From: JANJTY01 sp038257155
Lineage (GTDB): Bacteria > Pseudomonadota > Gammaproteobacteria > Xanthomonadales > Xanthomonadaceae
Direction of reading: 5' to 3'
Length of the DNA stretch: 46,899 bases
Assembly: GCA_038257155.1 (NCBI GenBank)
Contig: JBBSJP010000039.1
Span: forward strand, 1 to 46,899
A model generated the notes under the pieces. The model searched no databases, was not told where the DNA came from, and saw nothing but the letters and a program-made list of their open reading frames with translations. The position numbers and the translations under genes are program-made. Of this stretch, positions 9,127 through 17,199 are shown piece by piece. Positions within the stretch are counted from its first letter, which is position 1. Each line of letters begins with the position of its first letter.

Positions 9127-9311
9127 GAATTGCTCCGGTGAGCGGCAGGTAACGGGACAGATTATCCGGCAAAGCCGGTGACAGGGAAAATCGTGCCTGA
9201 ACCGGGCCCGGCGGATGGCCCGTTTGAGACCTGGTTCGCGGTTTGCATTGCTGCGCGGGAGCATGACCATTACGCTAGAGGCTTCCGGGGACCCAAGAAG
9301 CCAGCCTCAGC

Positions 9312-10001
9312 ATGGTAGAGCACATCCTTCAAAACGCCTTTCGTCGCCTTCCGGCCGCTACGCCGCTGGCGCCAGACGGGCATGTTTTTGAGCGTTTTCT
9401 GGCGCACTGCCACCGTCGCCGCTACCCCAGTCGCTCGGAAGTTTTTCGTCCGGGCGATCCCGCGTCCACGATGTATTACGTGGTTTCCGGTTCACTTTCG
9501 GTGATCGCGGAAGAGGAAAACGGTCAGGAACTGGTGCTGGGCTACATCAATCCGGGCGATTTCATCGGTGAAATGGGCCTGTTTGTGCAGGCTACCCAGC
9601 GCGAAGTGTTGCTGCGTACCCGCACCCCGGCCGAGCTCGCCGAGATCGGTTACGACCGTTTGCAGAGCCTGATGGCCGGCCCCTTGGCCGACGAATGCCC
9701 GCGCCTGCTGTTTGCCATCGGCGCGCAGTTGACCAAGCGCTTGCTGCACAGCAATCGCAAAGTCAGCCGCCTGGCCTTCATGGACGTGACCAACCGCATC
9801 GCCCGCACCCTGATCGACCTGTGCAGCGAGCCGGACGCCATGACCCACCCGCAGGGCACCCAGATCCGTGTCTCGCGGCAGGAGCTGGCGCGCATCGTGG
9901 GCTGCTCACGCGAGATGGCCGGTCGCGTGCTCAAGCAGCTGGAAGAACAGGGCATGCTGACCGCGCGTGGCAAGACCATCGTGATTTTCGGTACGCGTTG
10001 A
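9312..10001 (+). CDS. clp: Clp/CRP-family global transcriptional regulator
   Basis: A 229-residue CRP/FNR-family regulator. The cyclic-nucleotide-binding fold covers about residues 25-140 (YPSRSEVFRPGDPASTMYYV, then SGSLSVIAEEENGQELVLG and PGDFIGEMGLF). The C-terminal winged helix contains VSRQELARIVGCSREMAGRV as recognition helices. The sequence resembles Clp of Xanthomonas, where the protein responds to cyclic di-GMP rather than cAMP and controls virulence and extracellular enzyme genes; ligand choice in this organism is inferred. It lies beside speD and converges on trpC, an arrangement I recall from Xanthomonas. The 185-bp gap to speD holds the divergent promoters; no clear -35/-10 pair was identified. 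Confidence 0.92.
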   Translation: MVEHILQNAFRRLPAATPLAPDGHVFERFLAHCHRRRYPSRSEVFRPGDPASTMYYVVSGSLSVIAEEENGQELVLGYINPGDFIGEMGLFVQATQREVLLRTRTPAELAEIGYDRLQSLMAGPLADECPRLLFAIGAQLTKRLLHSNRKVSRLAFMDVTNRIARTLIDLCSEPDAMTHPQGTQIRVSRQELARIVGCSREMAGRVLKQLEEQGMLTARGKTIVIFGTR

Positions 10002-10008
10002 TTCGACC

Positions 10009-10088
10009 CGTAGGGTGGGCCTTGGCCCACCGATGCGTTGAAGCGCGAAGGTGATGGACGGCCTCGGTGGGCCAAAGCCCACCCTACG
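10009..10088. repeat. Inverted pair of GTAG REP palindromes, copy 1
   Basis: Two 24-base arms (10009-10032 and 10065-10088) in inverted orientation around a 32-base spacer. Each arm starts with the head CGTAG and is itself a hairpin (GGTGGGCC-TT-GGCCCACC in the left arm). This is the structure of a REP pair with a GTAG head. It fills the gap between the convergent clp and trpC genes, and the right arm supplies the TAG stop of trpC (10086-10084). Related copies are at 21738-21856 and 46591-46699. Confidence 0.88.
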
Positions 10089-10920
10089 CAAACAGCCGCG
10101 CCAGCGCCGAGCCGGGATCGGGCGCACGCATCAAGGTCTCGCCCACCAGAAAGGCGTGAATGCCATTGCTGCGCATCAGCGCGACGTCATCGCGCGTCGC
10201 GATGCCGCTCTCGGTCACCAGCAGGCGTCCGTCCTGCAGCATCGGCTGCAGCCGCAGGGTGGTGTCGAGTGTCACGGCAAAGCTGCGCAGGTCGCGATTG
10301 TTGACGCCGATCAGCGGCGCCGGCACGTCCAGCGCGCGGTGCATCTCGGCTTCGTCGTGCACTTCCAGCAGCACGTCGAGGTCCAGTTCGGCGGCCAGCA
10401 GGCTGAGTTCGGTGAGCTCGGCATCGTTCAGTGCCGCGGCAATCAGCAAGATGCAGTCGGCCCCCAGCACACGCGCCTCGAACACCTGATAAGGGTCGAT
10501 CACGAAATCCTTGCGCAGCACCGGCAGCTTGCAGGCCTCACGCGCCTGCTGCAGGTAGGCATCGGCGCCCTGGAAGAAGTCGACATCAGTCAGTACCGAC
10601 AGGCAGGCCGCGCCGCCCAGCTCATAGCTGCGGGCAATCGCCGCCGGATCGAAGTCAGGCCGGATTACACCCTTGCTGGGACTGGCCTTCTTGATCTCGG
10701 CAATCACCGCCGCCCGGCCGGCATCGATGCGCGATTCCAGCGAATCAGCAAATCCACGCGTCGCGGGAAGATCGCGGCAGCGTGCTTCCAGTTCAAAGAT
10801 CGGCACGCGAGCACTTCGCGCGGCGACTTCCTCCGCCTTGCGCCGCAGGATGGTTTCCAGGATGTCGCTGGCCGGTGCGGTGGCACTGGATTTGTCAGCG
10901 GTGTTATCCATTGCGTTCAT
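10084..10920 (-). CDS. trpC: Indole-3-glycerol-phosphate synthase
   Basis: Catalyses ring closure of CdRP to indole-3-glycerol phosphate in tryptophan synthesis; cytoplasmic TIM barrel. Family motifs: LETILRRKAEEVAAR, then AVIAEIKKASPSKGVIRPDF (phosphate-binding, catalytic Lys), LSVLTDVDFFQGADAYL, LPVLRKDFVIDPYQVFEARV, ADCILLIAAAL, EVHDEAEMHRAL, LIGVNNRDLRSF and VTESGIATRDDV. At 278 residues it is slightly longer than usual because of a short N-terminal extension. The ATG at 10920 overlaps the upstream stop codon in an ATGA. The stop codon is part of the REP palindrome that follows. TrpF is not fused. Confidence 0.96.
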   Translation of the reverse strand: MNAMDNTADKSSATAPASDILETILRRKAEEVAARSARVPIFELEARCRDLPATRGFADSLESRIDAGRAAVIAEIKKASPSKGVIRPDFDPAAIARSYELGGAACLSVLTDVDFFQGADAYLQQAREACKLPVLRKDFVIDPYQVFEARVLGADCILLIAAALNDAELTELSLLAAELDLDVLLEVHDEAEMHRALDVPAPLIGVNNRDLRSFAVTLDTTLRLQPMLQDGRLLVTESGIATRDDVALMRSNGIHAFLVGETLMRAPDPGSALARLFA

Positions 10921-11267
10921 TCGCTGTCCCTGGATGAGGAGCCGTACGCGCGTTCGACTCGCGCCACGCGCAGCTCGAAATGCTCGTACCAGCGTTGCCG
11001 GCCGTGCTGGCGCACGGCGCTGTGCTCGGCCTGATGCTTCCAGGCGACAATCGCTGCTTCATTCTTCCAGTAGCTCACCGTGATGCCGAAGCCATCGGCG
11101 TCGCGAGCGCTTTCCGCTCCTAGGAAACCGTCCTGCGTGGCCGCCAGTTCAAGCATGCGCTCGGCGGCAGCGCTGTAGGCCTCGGCATCGCCTTCAGTGC
11201 GCTGTGAGGAGAACACCACAGCGAAGTAGGGCGGTGCCGGAAGCGTGGCAAACGGTGCGTGGCTCAT
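10917..11267 (-). CDS. Antibiotic biosynthesis monooxygenase (ABM)-fold protein in the trp run
   Basis: A 116-residue protein of the dimeric alpha/beta-barrel ABM family: YFAVVFSSQRTE, then EAYSAAAERMLELAATQDGFLG and the signature ITVSYWKNEAAIVAWKHQAEH followed by YEHFELRVARVERAYG. Members act as cofactor-free monooxygenases or as small sensing and heme-degrading proteins; no substrate can be assigned here. It lies between trpD (43-bp gap) and trpC (4-bp ATGA overlap), so it is almost certainly cotranscribed with them. No role in tryptophan synthesis is known to me. The ATG at 11267 fits the family length; the frame also stays open upstream into the trpD 3' end. Confidence 0.87.
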   Translation of the reverse strand: MSHAPFATLPAPPYFAVVFSSQRTEGDAEAYSAAAERMLELAATQDGFLGAESARDADGFGITVSYWKNEAAIVAWKHQAEHSAVRQHGRQRWYEHFELRVARVERAYGSSSRDSE

Positions 11268-11310
11268 GAGCGGAAAAGGTGTCGGGTGGGTGCGAATTTC
11301 GGCGCAGTCT

Positions 11311-12354
11311 TCAGTCGCCAATCACGGACAGGCCAGCCAGTTGCCGTGTCGTCGAAACGAACTCACGCCGCTTGGCCTGCGCCGCGCCCGACATGATCGC
11401 GTCACGCGCCATCTCCACGCCGGCGCCGATATCACGCGCCAGACCGGTGACATACAAGGCCGCGCCGGCATTCAGCGCAACGACTTCGCGCGGCAGCCCT
11501 TCGGCGCCATCCAGCGCCTGCAGCAGCATGCTGCGCGATTGGTCGGCGTTCTCGACCCGCAAATTGCGGCTGGCCGACATGCCGATGCCGAAGTCTTCCG
11601 GATGGATTTCGTACTCGCGGATCTTGCCGTCGCGCAGTTCGCCCACCATGGTTCCGGCACCCAGGGTGATCTCGTCCATGCCGTCGCGACCCCACACCAC
11701 CAGGGCGCGCTGAGCACCGAGGCGCTGCAGGGCGCGTACCTGGATACCGACCAGATCGGGATGGAAAACGCCCATCAGGATGTTCGGCGCATTGGCCGGA
11801 TTGGTGAGTGGCCCGAGGATGTTGAAGATGGTGCGAACTCCCATCTCACGACGTACGGCCGCGACGTTCTTCATCGCCGGGTGGTGCATGGGTGCGAACA
11901 TGAACCCGAGTCCGGTGCGCGCGATACATTCGGCAACCTGCGCCGGCTGCAGCTCGATCGCCGCGCCCAGGGCTTCCAGCACATCGGCGCTGCCCGATTT
12001 CGAACTGACCGAACGGTTGCCATGCTTGGCGACCTTGGCGCCGGCCGCGGCGGCAACGAACATGGCGGCGGTCGAGATGTTGAAGGTATGCGCGCCGTCA
12101 CCACCGGTACCCACGATGTCGACGAAATGGCTGTTGTCAGGCACTTCGACCTGCGCCGCGAACTCGCGCATCACCTGCGCCGCGCCGGCGATCTCGCCGA
12201 TCGTTTCCTTCTTCACCCGCAGGCTGGCAAGAATCGCCGAGGTCATCACTGGCGAAACTTCGCCGCGCATGATCTGGCGCATCAACTCGACCATTTCGTC
12301 GTGGAAGATTTCGCGGTGCTCGATGGCGCGCTGCAGGGCGGCTTGGGGGGTCAT
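11311..12354 (-). CDS. trpD: Anthranilate phosphoribosyltransferase
   Basis: Transfers phosphoribose from PRPP to anthranilate in tryptophan synthesis. Clear motifs: VDIVGTGGDGAHTFNIST (glycine-rich PRPP loop, about residues 77-94), VAKHGNRSVSSKSGSADVLEALG, GFMFAPMHHPAMKNVAAVR, RTIFNILGPLTNPA and the C-terminal acidic and Met-rich parts. 347 residues is the usual size. The ATG at 12354 fits the family N-terminus (LQRAIEHREIFHDEMVELM). The 95-bp gap to trpG contains a G-rich heptad/nonamer tract (12368-12420). Confidence 0.96.
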   Translation of the reverse strand: MTPQAALQRAIEHREIFHDEMVELMRQIMRGEVSPVMTSAILASLRVKKETIGEIAGAAQVMREFAAQVEVPDNSHFVDIVGTGGDGAHTFNISTAAMFVAAAAGAKVAKHGNRSVSSKSGSADVLEALGAAIELQPAQVAECIARTGLGFMFAPMHHPAMKNVAAVRREMGVRTIFNILGPLTNPANAPNILMGVFHPDLVGIQVRALQRLGAQRALVVWGRDGMDEITLGAGTMVGELRDGKIREYEIHPEDFGIGMSASRNLRVENADQSRSMLLQALDGAEGLPREVVALNAGAALYVTGLARDIGAGVEMARDAIMSGAAQAKRREFVSTTRQLAGLSVIGD

Positions 12355-12367
12355 TGTTTTGAGAGCC

Positions 12368-12420
12368 AGGGAACGGGGAACGGGGAACGGGGAACGGGGA
12401 GAGCGGGGAGAGCGGGAGAG
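12368..12420. repeat. G-rich tandem tract (GGGGAAC / GGGGAGAGC units)
   Basis: Four consecutive GGGGAAC-type heptads pass into two GGGGAGAGC nonamers between trpG and trpD. The G-rich strand is the plus strand, so the trpGD transcript carries the C-rich complement. Runs of four G repeated this often could form a G-quadruplex in DNA. A related tract with CTCCCCG units is at 16954-16988. Confidence 0.85.
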
Positions 12421-12449
12421 CCTGGAAAACAGAGCGAGCAGGAAGAAGT

Positions 12450-13043
12450 TCAGGCTGCCAGGCGTTGGTCGCCCAGGAAATTTCTCAGCAGGTCGTGGCC
12501 GTGCTGGGTGAGGATCGATTCGGGGTGGAACTGGACGCCCTCGACTGCGAGGGTCTTGTGGCGCAGGCCCATGATCTCGTCGAAGCTGCCGTCGTCGCTT
12601 TCGGTCCAGGCGGTGACTTCCAGACAATCAGGAAGCGACTCGCGCGCCACGACCAGTGAATGGTAGCGCGTGGCCTCGAAGGGATCCGGCAAGCCGCCGA
12701 ACACGCCGAGTCCGCGGTGGCGGATCATCGAAGTCTTGCCGTGCATGATGCGTTTGGCGCGCACCACCTCGCCGCCAAAGGCCTGGCCGATCGACTGGTG
12801 GCCAAGACAAACGCCGAGGATCGGAATGCGTCCGGCCAAACGCTCGATCAGCTGCAGCGAAACGCCGGCCTCGTTCGGCGTGCAGGGGCCGGGCGAAATC
12901 ACGATGCGCGCGGGGCCCAGGGCCGCGATCGCGTCCACCGTGAGCTCGTCATTGCGCACCACGCGCACGTCCTCACCCAGCTCGCCGAAATACTGCACGA
13001 GGTTGTAGGTGAAGCTGTCGTAGTTATCGATCATCAGCAGCAT
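12450..13043 (-). CDS. trpG: Anthranilate synthase component II (glutamine amidotransferase)
   Basis: Supplies ammonia from glutamine to TrpE for anthranilate synthesis. Class I amidotransferase motifs: LLMIDNYDSFTYNLVQYF, VISPGPCTPNEAG, the nucleophile in LGVCLGHQSIGQAFGG (Cys79), YHSLVV, and the His/Glu pair in GVQFHPESILT. 197 residues is standard. The ATG at 13043 has AGG seven bases upstream. trpE is not adjacent: the upstream gene is a protein kinase. Some TrpG proteins also serve PabB; that cannot be judged here. Confidence 0.96.
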   Translation of the reverse strand: MLLMIDNYDSFTYNLVQYFGELGEDVRVVRNDELTVDAIAALGPARIVISPGPCTPNEAGVSLQLIERLAGRIPILGVCLGHQSIGQAFGGEVVRAKRIMHGKTSMIRHRGLGVFGGLPDPFEATRYHSLVVARESLPDCLEVTAWTESDDGSFDEIMGLRHKTLAVEGVQFHPESILTQHGHDLLRNFLGDQRLAA

Positions 13044-13229
13044 GAACACACCTGTCCGAGGGAAAGCCGATCTCCAGGGAGGCCTCAGGCCATCCGGGAA
13101 CCCTTCAGGCAATGAGGTGCCGGCAGGGGGCGCCAATTGTGCAGCACCGGCGCAGCCTTGTCGCACAAGCTTTGCGGCTTCTGCCCTTTCCAGTGTGGAA
13201 CGCTGGATGCGGCCTCGGAGCGCCGGCAG

Positions 13230-15590
13230 CTATCCGTCGATCTCCTTCAACAAGGCGGCGGCACGCGACGGGAGGTCGTCGTCGCGGCCTTCAAGCGCGG
13301 CCAGCGCGCGCAGCAGGCGGGATGCTTCGACCTCGTTGCCGGCTCCGTGCAGCGCGCGCGCCCGGGCCAGGCGCACCGAAGCGATCCAGGGATGGTTTTC
13401 GCCCAGCGCCGCCACTGCCTCGCCTTCAGCTTCCGACCACAAGGCTGCGGCCTGTTCGAAGCGCTGCATCGACGTCGCCACGTTGGCCAGGGTGCCCAGT
13501 GTTATGGCCACCATTCGATGAGGTCCGGCATAGAGCTTGCGTTGGCCAGCGAGGATGATCTCCAGCTTGGACTGGGCCTCGTCCAGGCGACCCACGGCGC
13601 GCAAGGCCGCCGCATGATTGAGCATGGCCTCAAGACTGCGTGGATGCTCATCGCCGTAAAGCTGACGCAGCATGCGTTCGCCCTCGGCCAGCAGCGGCTC
13701 GGCCTCGTCCGCGCGCTGCTGGCGCATCATCAGCATGCCCAGATCCTTGAGGATGTCGATGCGGTTGTCGAAGCCGGGCTCGGCACGTTCGATCAAATCC
13801 TGCTCGGCCAGACGATCGGCATCGGTCAGCGACTCCTCGATCGCCAGGGCTTCGCGCAGACGCGCTTCGGCACTGGCATGGTCGCCCATGGCCGATTCGA
13901 TCACCGCCAAGGTCTTGAGCAGGTAGGTAACGACGAGGGTGCGGTCACCGTGCTGCCGTCGCGTGCTCTCGACCACGGCCAGGGCCACCGCGTGCGCTTC
14001 ATCAAGGCGTCGCAACTGGTGCAGCACCAGGGCCAGGTGCTGGGCCGCGCCCATGGCCTCCTTGGAGCCCAGCTCACCGACAGCCTCGTAATGGGACATC
14101 GCCGCGCGCAGGGCGCGCTCGGAATCCTCGAGTTGTCCGCGACGGAACAGCGCCGTGCCGAGATCGGTCGCCAGTCGCGCGCGCACCTCGGGCGAGAGGG
14201 TGTCGTTGGCGGCGATCTGATCGACCGCGTCGGCGAGAATCTCGTCGATGCTTCGTCCGCGCTGTTCGGTGTTCTCTGGATCGCCGCTGCCGATCACGTC
14301 GAGCATGAAATCGTAAATGGTCTCGGCGCGATCCTGGGCCGCGACGGCGGCGTTGCGCTCGGCTGCCAGCGACTCGGCATGCTCGCGACTGCGCGTTGCG
14401 GACTGCAATGCTGCAGCGAGCGCCAACGCGCCCAGCAGCAGGATGGATGTCGCGACCGTCGCCGCCAGGCGATGGCGTAGCAGGACGCTACGTGCCAGGT
14501 ACCAGCGCGTATGACGTCGTGCACGCACCGGGCGGTGGCTCAGGTGACGCTCGATGTCTTCGCGCAGTTCGGCTGCCGAGCCATATCGCCGATGCGGGTC
14601 GAACTGCAGGCAGCGCAGCACGATGGCATCGATGTCCCCAGCGAGGGCGCGGCGCTGCGGCCCGGGCGGAAACTGTCGACTCGGTGGCAAGGCTTCACTG
14701 TCGGGCCTCGTACGAACCGTGGGCAATTGCTGGACGCCCTCCTGCCAGGGCCAGGCATCGGTCAACAGCTGGTACATCAGCAAGCCCAGCTGGTACAGAT
14801 CGCTTGCCACACCAACCGGTCGCTGCAGGAGCTGTTCAGGCGATGCGTAGCGCAGGGTCAGCGGGGCAGTGCCGGTGCGCGTCAGGCCTTGGTCGAGTTC
14901 GAGATCAAGCTGCTTGGCGATGCCGAAATCGATCAGCTTCACGCGCCCATCCGCGTCCATCAGCACGTTGTCCGGCTTGATGTCACGGTGCACGACCAGC
15001 AGGGCGTGAGCCTGCTGCAGGGCTTCGGTTACCTGCAGTACCGCGCGCAGTACGGCCGCAGGTGTTGCCGGTGCGCGTAGACGCTGATTGATCGGTTCCC
15101 CTTCAACCCGCTCCAGAGCCATCCACGGGCGACCGCCAGCCACGCCCACATCGAGCAGGCCGGCGATGTTGGGATGCTGCAGCCGGGCCAGGATGTGCTG
15201 TTCGGTCATGAAGCGCTGCAGTTCCTCGTCGCTGAGCAGGGCGCGACGCAAGACCTTGACCGCCACTGGCTGCCAGATTCCACCACCCAGATCGCGCGCC
15301 GCCTCGAACACGGCGCCCATCCCGCCGCGACCCAGTTCCCGCTCGATGCGGTAACCGGGAATGGAGGGAGTTGCGGTTTCGTCATCGTGCTCAAGCGCCG
15401 CTGCGCCCAGTGCGCGCAGCGGTCGGGTATCGGAATTTGCCATCAGCTGCAGCAGGCGGCGCAGGCTGTGTGCCAGGGCCGGATCGCGCTCGGAAATCCC
15501 GGCCAGGTGCGGCTCACGTTCTGCTTCCGGCAGGGCCAGCAGCGCCTCGAAATGCGCGTCAATCTGGGCCAGCGGCGGGGCCTGGGTCAT
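13230..15590 (-). CDS. Membrane Ser/Thr protein kinase with TPR-like tail (kinase 1)
   Basis: A 786-residue eukaryote-type kinase. An N-terminal helical stretch precedes the catalytic domain: GRGGMGAVFEA (about residue 85), AVKVLRR, VHRDIKPDNVL (about 198), LIDFGIAKQ (about 221) and YASPEQLL. One transmembrane helix (about 363-385, TVATSILLLGALALAAAL) separates it from an extracellular or periplasmic tail of tetratricopeptide-like helices (repeated LGTALFRRGQLEDSERAL, AVGELGSKEAMGAAQHLALV patterns). The ATG at 15590 has GGAG upstream at good spacing. Kinases of this shape transduce envelope or protein-contact signals; the target is unknown. It is on the same strand as trpG, 186 bp away, and divergent from the next gene. 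Confidence 0.9.
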   Translation of the reverse strand: MTQAPPLAQIDAHFEALLALPEAEREPHLAGISERDPALAHSLRRLLQLMANSDTRPLRALGAAALEHDDETATPSIPGYRIERELGRGGMGAVFEAARDLGGGIWQPVAVKVLRRALLSDEELQRFMTEQHILARLQHPNIAGLLDVGVAGGRPWMALERVEGEPINQRLRAPATPAAVLRAVLQVTEALQQAHALLVVHRDIKPDNVLMDADGRVKLIDFGIAKQLDLELDQGLTRTGTAPLTLRYASPEQLLQRPVGVASDLYQLGLLMYQLLTDAWPWQEGVQQLPTVRTRPDSEALPPSRQFPPGPQRRALAGDIDAIVLRCLQFDPHRRYGSAAELREDIERHLSHRPVRARRHTRWYLARSVLLRHRLAATVATSILLLGALALAAALQSATRSREHAESLAAERNAAVAAQDRAETIYDFMLDVIGSGDPENTEQRGRSIDEILADAVDQIAANDTLSPEVRARLATDLGTALFRRGQLEDSERALRAAMSHYEAVGELGSKEAMGAAQHLALVLHQLRRLDEAHAVALAVVESTRRQHGDRTLVVTYLLKTLAVIESAMGDHASAEARLREALAIEESLTDADRLAEQDLIERAEPGFDNRIDILKDLGMLMMRQQRADEAEPLLAEGERMLRQLYGDEHPRSLEAMLNHAAALRAVGRLDEAQSKLEIILAGQRKLYAGPHRMVAITLGTLANVATSMQRFEQAAALWSEAEGEAVAALGENHPWIASVRLARARALHGAGNEVEASRLLRALAALEGRDDDLPSRAAALLKEIDG

Positions 15591-15773
15591 GCCGGCTCTC
15601 CATCGTTCTGGCGGCATTGTCGCAGAGTCGCCGGCCGCAGCCAGCCACCGAAATGGCCGCTGCCTCAAGAGCAGGGAGCAACTGAATGGCCGCTGGCCGG
15701 AGACGGCGCGACGGCCGCGATTCCGCCTCCAGCTTGTCTACACTGCAGACGAGTCCCCGCGGGAGCACGCACG

Positions 15774-16778
15774 ATGTGGAGATCCAGCAGAGTGTGGATG
15801 GGCCTTGGCGTCGCGCTGACGATGGCGTCGGCGAACGCCACGCCGAAACCGAAACCGGAACCGGTGCAGATTGACTGTTCCGTTCGTGCATCGGAAGTGT
15901 TGGAACTCGACGCGGTCTCGCTGCTGGACCTGTTCAACGACATCCTTGAGGACGGCACGTGCATTGGATTGCGCGCAGATGCCGAGACTCGCCTCGATGA
16001 ATTGCTGGCGCAAGATGATTGGTCTGAGCGGGACGGTGGCCCGCAAATCGCGGGGCTTTCCCTGCAGCTTGCGGAGGAGCGCCTGCGGCACGCCCTGACC
16101 GCTGGCGAGGTCGACCGCGTGCGCAATGCAATCGCTGCGGTGCAGGAGCGTCAGGCCTGGATGGTCGAACTGGAAGGAGATCCGCATGAAAGAGGCGAAG
16201 GTCACTTCATCGATCAGTGGCAGCAGGAGGAGGCGGATCGTCTGGCGAGCATCGAAGCCATCCTCGACGGCGAATCCGTGATCTTCGATAGTGACCGGAT
16301 TGCCACGCCGAGACCCGATTGGACCCTGTTCTACGGCCGATGCGGCACGGGCACGATGCTGTTCCTTCAGCGCGCCCGGCACATCGCTGGAGTGCCGCAC
16401 GCTCTGCTTGCGACCGGCCAGCCAGAGCTTGCCCTGCAGGCGCTGCTTCACGAGCAGTGGGTGCCTTCACTCGAACTTGGCATGACGCCGCCCTTGCTGC
16501 GCGAGTTCAGCGAGCGCGCCTTTGGCGCAGGCAGCTATGAAATGGAAGTGGCGCGCGCCTTGGCCGGTCTTGAGCTGCGCTCCACGCCACTTGGCTGGGA
16601 GGCGGAGATGCCGTTGTTCGGTATCACGGTACCTCTGCCGGTCGCGGTACAGTCCTGGCTGGAAGCAGGTTCGAAACCTTTCGCAGCGCGCCAACAACTG
16701 GCCGAATGGGTGGAACAACGATTGCTGCCGGAGCTGGAATACGCAACCGACGCCGAGCTCAGCTTCGTCGAGAATTGA
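15774..16778 (+). CDS. Exported protein of unknown function
   Basis: A 334-residue protein with an N-terminal signal peptide (MWRSSRVWMGLGVALTMASANA, probable cleavage after the ANA). The mature part is acidic and mostly helical, contains two or three Cys (IDCSVRASE, GTCIGLRAD, YGRCGTGTM) that could form disulfides in the periplasm, and ends in a Glu-rich helix. No known family is recognised. GGGAG lies eight bases before the ATG, and a -10-like TACACT at 15739-15744 is at promoter distance. It is divergent from kinase 1 and convergent with hrpB across a repeat-rich spacer. Confidence 0.75.
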   Translation: MWRSSRVWMGLGVALTMASANATPKPKPEPVQIDCSVRASEVLELDAVSLLDLFNDILEDGTCIGLRADAETRLDELLAQDDWSERDGGPQIAGLSLQLAEERLRHALTAGEVDRVRNAIAAVQERQAWMVELEGDPHERGEGHFIDQWQQEEADRLASIEAILDGESVIFDSDRIATPRPDWTLFYGRCGTGTMLFLQRARHIAGVPHALLATGQPELALQALLHEQWVPSLELGMTPPLLREFSERAFGAGSYEMEVARALAGLELRSTPLGWEAEMPLFGITVPLPVAVQSWLEAGSKPFAARQQLAEWVEQRLLPELEYATDAELSFVEN

Positions 16779-16877
16779 AAGCGCGACTGTCGAGTGGTCG
16801 CAAGTTCCCGGCGCGTTTCCCGGTCAAGCGTGGTCATCGCGCGCTTCGCAAACGCCCTCTCCCGGCCCTGCGGGCCA

Positions 16878-16901
16878 CCCTCTCCCGCCAGCGGGAGAGG
16901 G
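16878..16901. repeat. REP-like hairpin (CCCTCTCCCGC)
   Basis: An 11-bp perfect stem (CCCTCTCCCGC / GCGGGAGAGGG) with a CA loop core, preceded by a second CCCTCTCCCGG block at 16855. This palindrome type is scattered in many proteobacterial genomes. It lies 100 bases after the exported-protein gene and could also stall or terminate transcripts, although no U-tract follows. Confidence 0.7.
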
Positions 16902-16953
16902 GAGAGAAGTGCTTCGCCGATCTTGACATCCAACGCCCAGTGTCGGAGGCCTG

Positions 16954-16988
16954 CTCCCCGCTCCCCGCTCCCCGCTCCCCGCTCCCCG
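16954..16988. repeat. Five tandem CTCCCCG heptads
   Basis: Five exact copies of CTCCCCG, then a degenerate unit (CCTCCCG). The complement is G-rich and of the same family as the tract at 12368-12420 (GGGGA followed by A/G and C). The copy number is likely to vary between strains. Confidence 0.88.
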
Positions 16989-17004
16989 CCTCCCGCGTCG
17001 CCGT

Positions 17005-17066
17005 TATGTGCCGCGAGGCTTTGCCCGATGCGTTGCCGTGGCCGACCAGGGGTCGTCGGGCCAAGG
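17005..17066 (-). pseudogene. Duplicate of the hrpB 3' end
   Basis: 62 bases that match 17201-17262 (the 3' end of hrpB) at 58 positions, 196 bp away in the same orientation. Read on the minus strand it encodes the same 20 residues and stop, PWPDDPWSATATHRAKPRGT. The four differences include GCG/GCA, GGT/GGC and TAG/TAA, all silent. It is not linked to any longer frame, so it is a remnant or a mobilised fragment, not a gene. Confidence 0.75.
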
Positions 17067-17082
17067 CTGAGCGGGCGCGCTT

Positions 17083-17105
17083 GCGACGGTCCAGTGGACC
17101 GTCGC
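17083..17105. repeat. GACGGTCC palindrome
   Basis: A perfect 10-bp stem, GCGACGGTCC / GGACCGTCGC, with a three-base AGT loop, inside the spacer between the two copies of the hrpB 3' end. No U-tract follows on either strand. It is probably another dispersed palindrome; its association with the duplication may be meaningful. Confidence 0.6.
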
Positions 17106-17199
17106 GCGTCCGCGAACGCCCGAAGCAGGGACTGCGCAGGGCGGGATCCACACGGTGAGGCAGGATGCCGAACCGATGTGGGCCGCATCCCCATCCCCG

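Larger units (their letters stand above)
16779..17199. other. Repeat-rich intergenic region downstream of two convergent genes
   Basis: No gene is supported here. In order it holds: a CCCTCTCCCGC/GCGGGAGAGGG hairpin, the (CTCCCCG)5 tract, a duplicate of the hrpB 3' end and a 10-bp GACGGTCC palindrome, all listed separately. Open frames across the region are explained by these GC-rich repeats. Confidence 0.7.

Noticed and set aside
12368..12420. CRISPR-like array
   Set aside because: Units are 7-9 bases without spacers; it is a simple tandem tract.
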